Source of the DNA: Oscillospiraceae bacterium
GTDB taxonomy: Bacteria; Bacillota; Clostridia; Oscillospirales; Ruminococcaceae
NCBI GenBank assembly: GCA_021203065.1
Contig: JAJQBX010000018.1
Coordinates: 1-64,000, forward strand
Direction: 5' to 3'
Length of the DNA stretch: 64,000 bases
Part shown: piece after piece, positions 60,723-64,000 of the stretch
Layout: the number at the start of each line of letters is the position of its first letter
How positions within the stretch are numbered: position 1 is the first letter of the stretch
Notes under the pieces: generated by a model
What the model was told of the DNA's origin: nothing
What the model saw: only the letters and a program-made list of their open reading frames with translations
The model's database searches: none
Translations under genes and position numbers: made by a program

Positions 60723-63700
60723 TTAAATTACGATTTCTGAGCCCTCTGCGAGCCTCAGGGAGTAGATGTAGCAGGACTTGACCGGCTTATCAAGAAGCAC
60801 ATCGAATGCCGCTTTATAGAGGGACAGCTGCATGGAATATCGTCCGGCAAGCTCCTCTATCGTCTGAACCCTGTCGGTCTTGTAATCGACGATGACATAG
60901 CCGTCAGGCTCATCGAAAATGCAGTCTGCGATGCCCTGCATCATGCCGTCGGTGTTGCCATAGATGGCTTTTATCTCCTCCGGCTCTTCTATGTCAGAAA
61001 ATTTGACGATGAAGCTTCTTTCACGGCTGACATTCGGGCTTACACTCATTCTTTCATATATGTCGCTTTCGAAGAACTGCGAGAGTGAAGATGCGTCAAG
61101 TGACTTAGCCTCGAGCTCGCTGAAAATGCCGGAGTCGGTGAGACGGCTGATTTCTCCCGCAACGTCCTTGGCGGCAAGCGAATAGTCGGCGCACTGCATA
61201 AAGCGGTGCATGAGAGTTCCTTTCTGTGCGGCTGTCAGCTCTGTGACTGTCTCCTTTAGCCTCGGAACCTTCGGGAAGAAGCTGACCGGGTCGTCGGCGG
61301 CAAGCTCCGAAACGGTGACTTTGGCTTCGGTTGATGTGAGAATCGGGTCGTTTTTATACTCAAATGAGTGAAGAAGCTTCGCTTTCAGATCTTCGTCCGG
61401 TTGTATTTCTCCCAAAAGGCGGTCTGACGCTGTGAGCTGGGACTCCTCAAGAGGGATTTCCTCGGAAATATCGGGGACTTTTCCCGAGTCGGTATAGGCA
61501 TCATCAGGCAGTACTTCACGAAGAAGCCTGAATTTCGGGTGCTTGCAGAGAGCCATGGCGAGCCAGTCCTGCATGCTGTTTGCCCTGCTCGAGAGCGAAG
61601 ACGGAATTCTTGCTCCGTCAATCTCATAGGAGAACTGGGCGGCACGCTCGGCGGTCTTCTCGTCGATGTCATAGACGATGAAAAGGCGTTCCTTGGCTCT
61701 TGTCACGGCGACATAGAGAAGCCGGAGCTCTTCTGAAAGCATTTCAGACAGGTTCTTAGACTCAACATACTCTGAAAAGATGGTTTTTCGCTTGGTGAGG
61801 CTTCCGTAGTCAAGAAAGCTCATTCCTACTCCGGCATCGGTGTTTAAAATCAGTCTGCCGTAGAGGTCCTTCTTATTGAACTTCTTCGAAAGGCGGCAGA
61901 TGAATACAAACGGGTATTCAAGACCCTTTGATTTATGGATGGTCTTGAAGCTGACGGCATCAGAGGATTCTGTTACGGTGACTGCTTCGTTGAAGTCTCC
62001 GCCGTTTTGGGATATGTAGTCGATGTATCTTAAGAAGCCGTTAAGACCGTCCTTTGAGGACTCCTCATAGCTCTTTGCATATTCGAGCATGAGATACAGG
62101 TTTGCGCACTTCTTGTCGCCGTCTTCATAGGATGCAGCAAGGCTCATGAGATCTGTTACGTCGTATATCTTCTTTATCAGTCGTGAAAGCGTCATACTCG
62201 ACGAATAGAGACGGAGCTTCTTTATGAGGGCGACCGCATAGCGGCATTTGTCCCTCAGGATGGGGTCGGAATTGTCCTTTGAAATATCAAGCATGTTGCG
62301 ATAGAGCCTGTGCTTCTTCTGATAAAGCTTGACACGGGCGAGATCGTCATCAGTGAATCCCATTATCGGGGAAAGCATGATGCTTGACATCGGAATGTCC
62401 CGCATCGGGCTGACGGTGATTGAGAGAAGATTTATAAGAAGCGAGATTTCACGTGAGCCCAAATAACCGGAAACGCTGGTTGAAGCTATCTTCAAGCCTT
62501 CTTTCTCGAAGCACTCAACAGCTAATTCGCCATCGGGATTATTTCTTGACAGAACGCAGAAGTCACCCGCTCTGCATGGTCTCCTGATTCCCCCATCGGT
62601 TACGATTACACCATCATTAATCATCCTGCGGATACGTCTGGCGATGGCGGTGTATTCGAGCTCTTCCGTTTCGGCGGAGTTCTTGCCCTCGCAGTCGACC
62701 TCTATAATCGTACACGGTTCGTCTTCACCCTGATACTCCGCTCCCGGGACGAGCTCTTCCTCTTTCGTATAATCTACCTCTCCAAGTTCGTTGGTCATAA
62801 GGGATGAAAAGATGTAGTTCGAGAAATCGAGGACATTGGCACGGCTTCGGAAGTTACGGGACAGTATGATTTCTCTGACCGGGCTGTCGGGAGACTTGCC
62901 CTGAAGCCGGGTATTCATGAAAATCATCGGGTTCGCCTGACGGAAGCGATATATCGCCTGCTTTACGTCGCCGACGGCGAAGACGTTTGAACCGATTTCA
63001 CCCAGATTATCGGTATCCGAAATCGACTTGAAGATGACCTCTTGGAGATTGTTGACATCCTGAAACTCATCGATGAGAATAAGGCTATATCTTCCGCTCT
63101 CACGGATTTCTTCTGAGAGCTTGGTTCTATGAAGCTTGCCGCCGGTATCACATTCAGCAAGCAATCTGACAGTTATAAGCTCGGTGTCGGCGAAATCTAC
63201 GGCGTTTTTCTCGACCTTCATGCGCAGGACTTCGTCCCATAGCTCACCCACAAGCTTAAGAAGCGATTCAAAGCTGTCGGCAGTCAGTGCGGCGTCCTTT
63301 TCGGCGTCTGATTCTGTGCAGAAGTATATATCCGCTATTTCGGCGGCGACCTCTTTCATGCGGTTGTAGCAATCCTTGGCGGACTCGTAGAGGGCGTCTT
63401 CACTGGCTGTACTCTCAGCCTTTTCCGTTTTTGTCTGACGGGCGGACTGCAAGCCTTTCCATGTGACGTCTGAGAAAATCTCCCGGCATTCGTCCCAAGA
63501 ATAGCCATTTGGAATAGTGCAGAGTGAATCGGCTTGGTCGCAGGCATTTATGAAGATTTCTTTTGCGGATTTGTGACACCCGAGGCTTTCGGCAAGACTG
63601 CGGAGTCTCAGGCTGACGGTTCTTAAGTTTTTGCAGAGGTTTATGGCGTCTGCGGTTCTTCCGGCTATGACGCTTTTCACGGACGAGCCGTCTCTGAAAG

Positions 63701-64000
63701 AACTGAGGATTTTATCCGTCCAGATGTCCTTGAACGGGAGCGTACGGAGGAAGTCATAGAGCTTCAGAATTATAGTTCTCAGTGATGCGTCGTTTTCCTT
63801 GCAGAAAAGCGAAATGAGGCGTTCTGTCTCTTCGGGACGGTCACGGTAGGCGTTCTCTAAAACTGCGGTCAGTGCTCGCTCGGTCATCATTCCGGACTCG
63901 TTTTCCTCCATTATGCGAACGCCACTCTGGAAATCGGTTTCTTCGAGGTGATTTCTGACCATATCGAAGCAGAAAGAATTGATGGTGCAGATGTCGGCAA
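60723..64000 (-). CDS. addA: ATP-dependent helicase/nuclease subunit AddA (5' end cut by window)
   Basis: At least 1092 residues of AddA, the helicase-nuclease of the AddAB break-repair complex. The frame stays open to the right edge (CTINSFCFD just before the first Met at 63962, equal to the family's TIHSFC motif), so the Walker A part lies outside. Visible: IDEFQDVN (motif II), VGDVKQAIYRFRQANP (motif III), TIHKSKGLEYPFVF (motif V), VAVTRAKERL (motif VI) and the C-terminal nuclease motif VIVDYKTDRV. The usual partner addB would precede it. The Met at 63962 is internal, not the start. Confidence 0.93.
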   Translation of the reverse strand, partial: ADICTINSFCFDMVRNHLEETDFQSGVRIMEENESGMMTERALTAVLENAYRDRPEETERLISLFCKENDASLRTIILKLYDFLRTLPFKDIWTDKILSSFRDGSSVKSVIAGRTADAINLCKNLRTVSLRLRSLAESLGCHKSAKEIFINACDQADSLCTIPNGYSWDECREIFSDVTWKGLQSARQTKTEKAESTASEDALYESAKDCYNRMKEVAAEIADIYFCTESDAEKDAALTADSFESLLKLVGELWDEVLRMKVEKNAVDFADTELITVRLLAECDTGGKLHRTKLSEEIRESGRYSLILIDEFQDVNNLQEVIFKSISDTDNLGEIGSNVFAVGDVKQAIYRFRQANPMIFMNTRLQGKSPDSPVREIILSRNFRSRANVLDFSNYIFSSLMTNELGEVDYTKEEELVPGAEYQGEDEPCTIIEVDCEGKNSAETEELEYTAIARRIRRMINDGVIVTDGGIRRPCRAGDFCVLSRNNPDGELAVECFEKEGLKIASTSVSGYLGSREISLLINLLSITVSPMRDIPMSSIMLSPIMGFTDDDLARVKLYQKKHRLYRNMLDISKDNSDPILRDKCRYAVALIKKLRLYSSSMTLSRLIKKIYDVTDLMSLAASYEDGDKKCANLYLMLEYAKSYEESSKDGLNGFLRYIDYISQNGGDFNEAVTVTESSDAVSFKTIHKSKGLEYPFVFICRLSKKFNKKDLYGRLILNTDAGVGMSFLDYGSLTKRKTIFSEYVESKNLSEMLSEELRLLYVAVTRAKERLFIVYDIDEKTAERAAQFSYEIDGARIPSSLSSRANSMQDWLAMALCKHPKFRLLREVLPDDAYTDSGKVPDISEEIPLEESQLTASDRLLGEIQPDEDLKAKLLHSFEYKNDPILTSTEAKVTVSELAADDPVSFFPKVPRLKETVTELTAAQKGTLMHRFMQCADYSLAAKDVAGEISRLTDSGIFSELEAKSLDASSLSQFFESDIYERMSVSPNVSRERSFIVKFSDIEEPEEIKAIYGNTDGMMQGIADCIFDEPDGYVIVDYKTDRVQTIEELAGRYSMQLSLYKAAFDVLLDKPVKSCYIYSLRLAEGSEIVI

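Overview
The window looks like a chromosomal segment of a Gram-positive, low-to-mid GC Clostridia, most likely a gut or rumen member of the Oscillospirales/Ruminococcaceae. Support: clostridial gene neighbourhoods (yicC-remA-gmk-rpoZ-priA-def-fmt; prpC-prkC-rsgA-spoVM; dprA-topA-trmFO-plsX-rnc-smc-ftsY; nadD/yqeK-rsfS-leuS; pepP-efp), clostridial families (DUF4364, CD1247-type protein, YqeG), strong AGGAGG ribosome sites, TTGACA-N17-TATAAT promoters, an S-box riboswitch, SPxTG surface anchors and a GH10 xylanase. Almost everything is on the minus strand; only an HD protein, a BrnT-type toxin-antitoxin pair, an AI-2E-type exporter and one tRNA-Thr read plus. The exact species cannot be told from the sequence.

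Layout. 1-850: two tandem leftward promoters for something outside the window, then rplS (L19) with its promoter and a structured leader. 913-14430: one long minus-strand operon from a canonical promoter before yicC: yicC, remA, gmk, rpoZ, priA, def, fmt, a YugP metallopeptidase, rsmB, rlmN, prpC, prkC, rsgA, a 28-residue spoVM and an M50 protease. It joins RNA modification, start-methionine handling, restart of replication and PASTA-kinase signalling, and ends in two sporulation-type genes. 14.6-17.7 kb: a divergent HD protein, DegV and asnS.

17.7-21.6 kb is the accessory part: four paralogous secreted SPxTG proteins, each with its own promoter, a shared 5' leader holding a 16-bp palindrome that runs into the ribosome site, and its own terminator. 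Two palindromic MITE-like elements sit among them. 21.7-31 kb: brnT with a very short antitoxin gene, a GH10 xylanase lipoprotein, a pcrA-led operon (DUF4364, YfbR-type nucleotidase, CDF transporter, DUF3810 metalloprotease), the AI-2E-type transporter and tRNA-Thr. 31-37 kb: comEA-like, metK under a SAM-I riboswitch, ilvA, a GH13 glucosidase, a RibU-like ECF subunit and a histidine-rich CD1247-type protein.

37-60 kb is housekeeping: efp, pepP, a xylose-isomerase-like TIM barrel, yqeG and rpsU (promoter, three-hairpin leader, terminator); then the leuS-to-trmH cluster for translation, DNA repair and topology, chromosome segregation and lipid synthesis, with NadD-YqeK and RdgB-YhbY gene fusions. 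59.3-60.7 kb is infC-rpmI-rplT behind a leader with an attenuator of the L20-regulated kind; infC seems to start at ATA. The right edge cuts addA. No CRISPR array, phage, insertion sequence or rRNA was seen.
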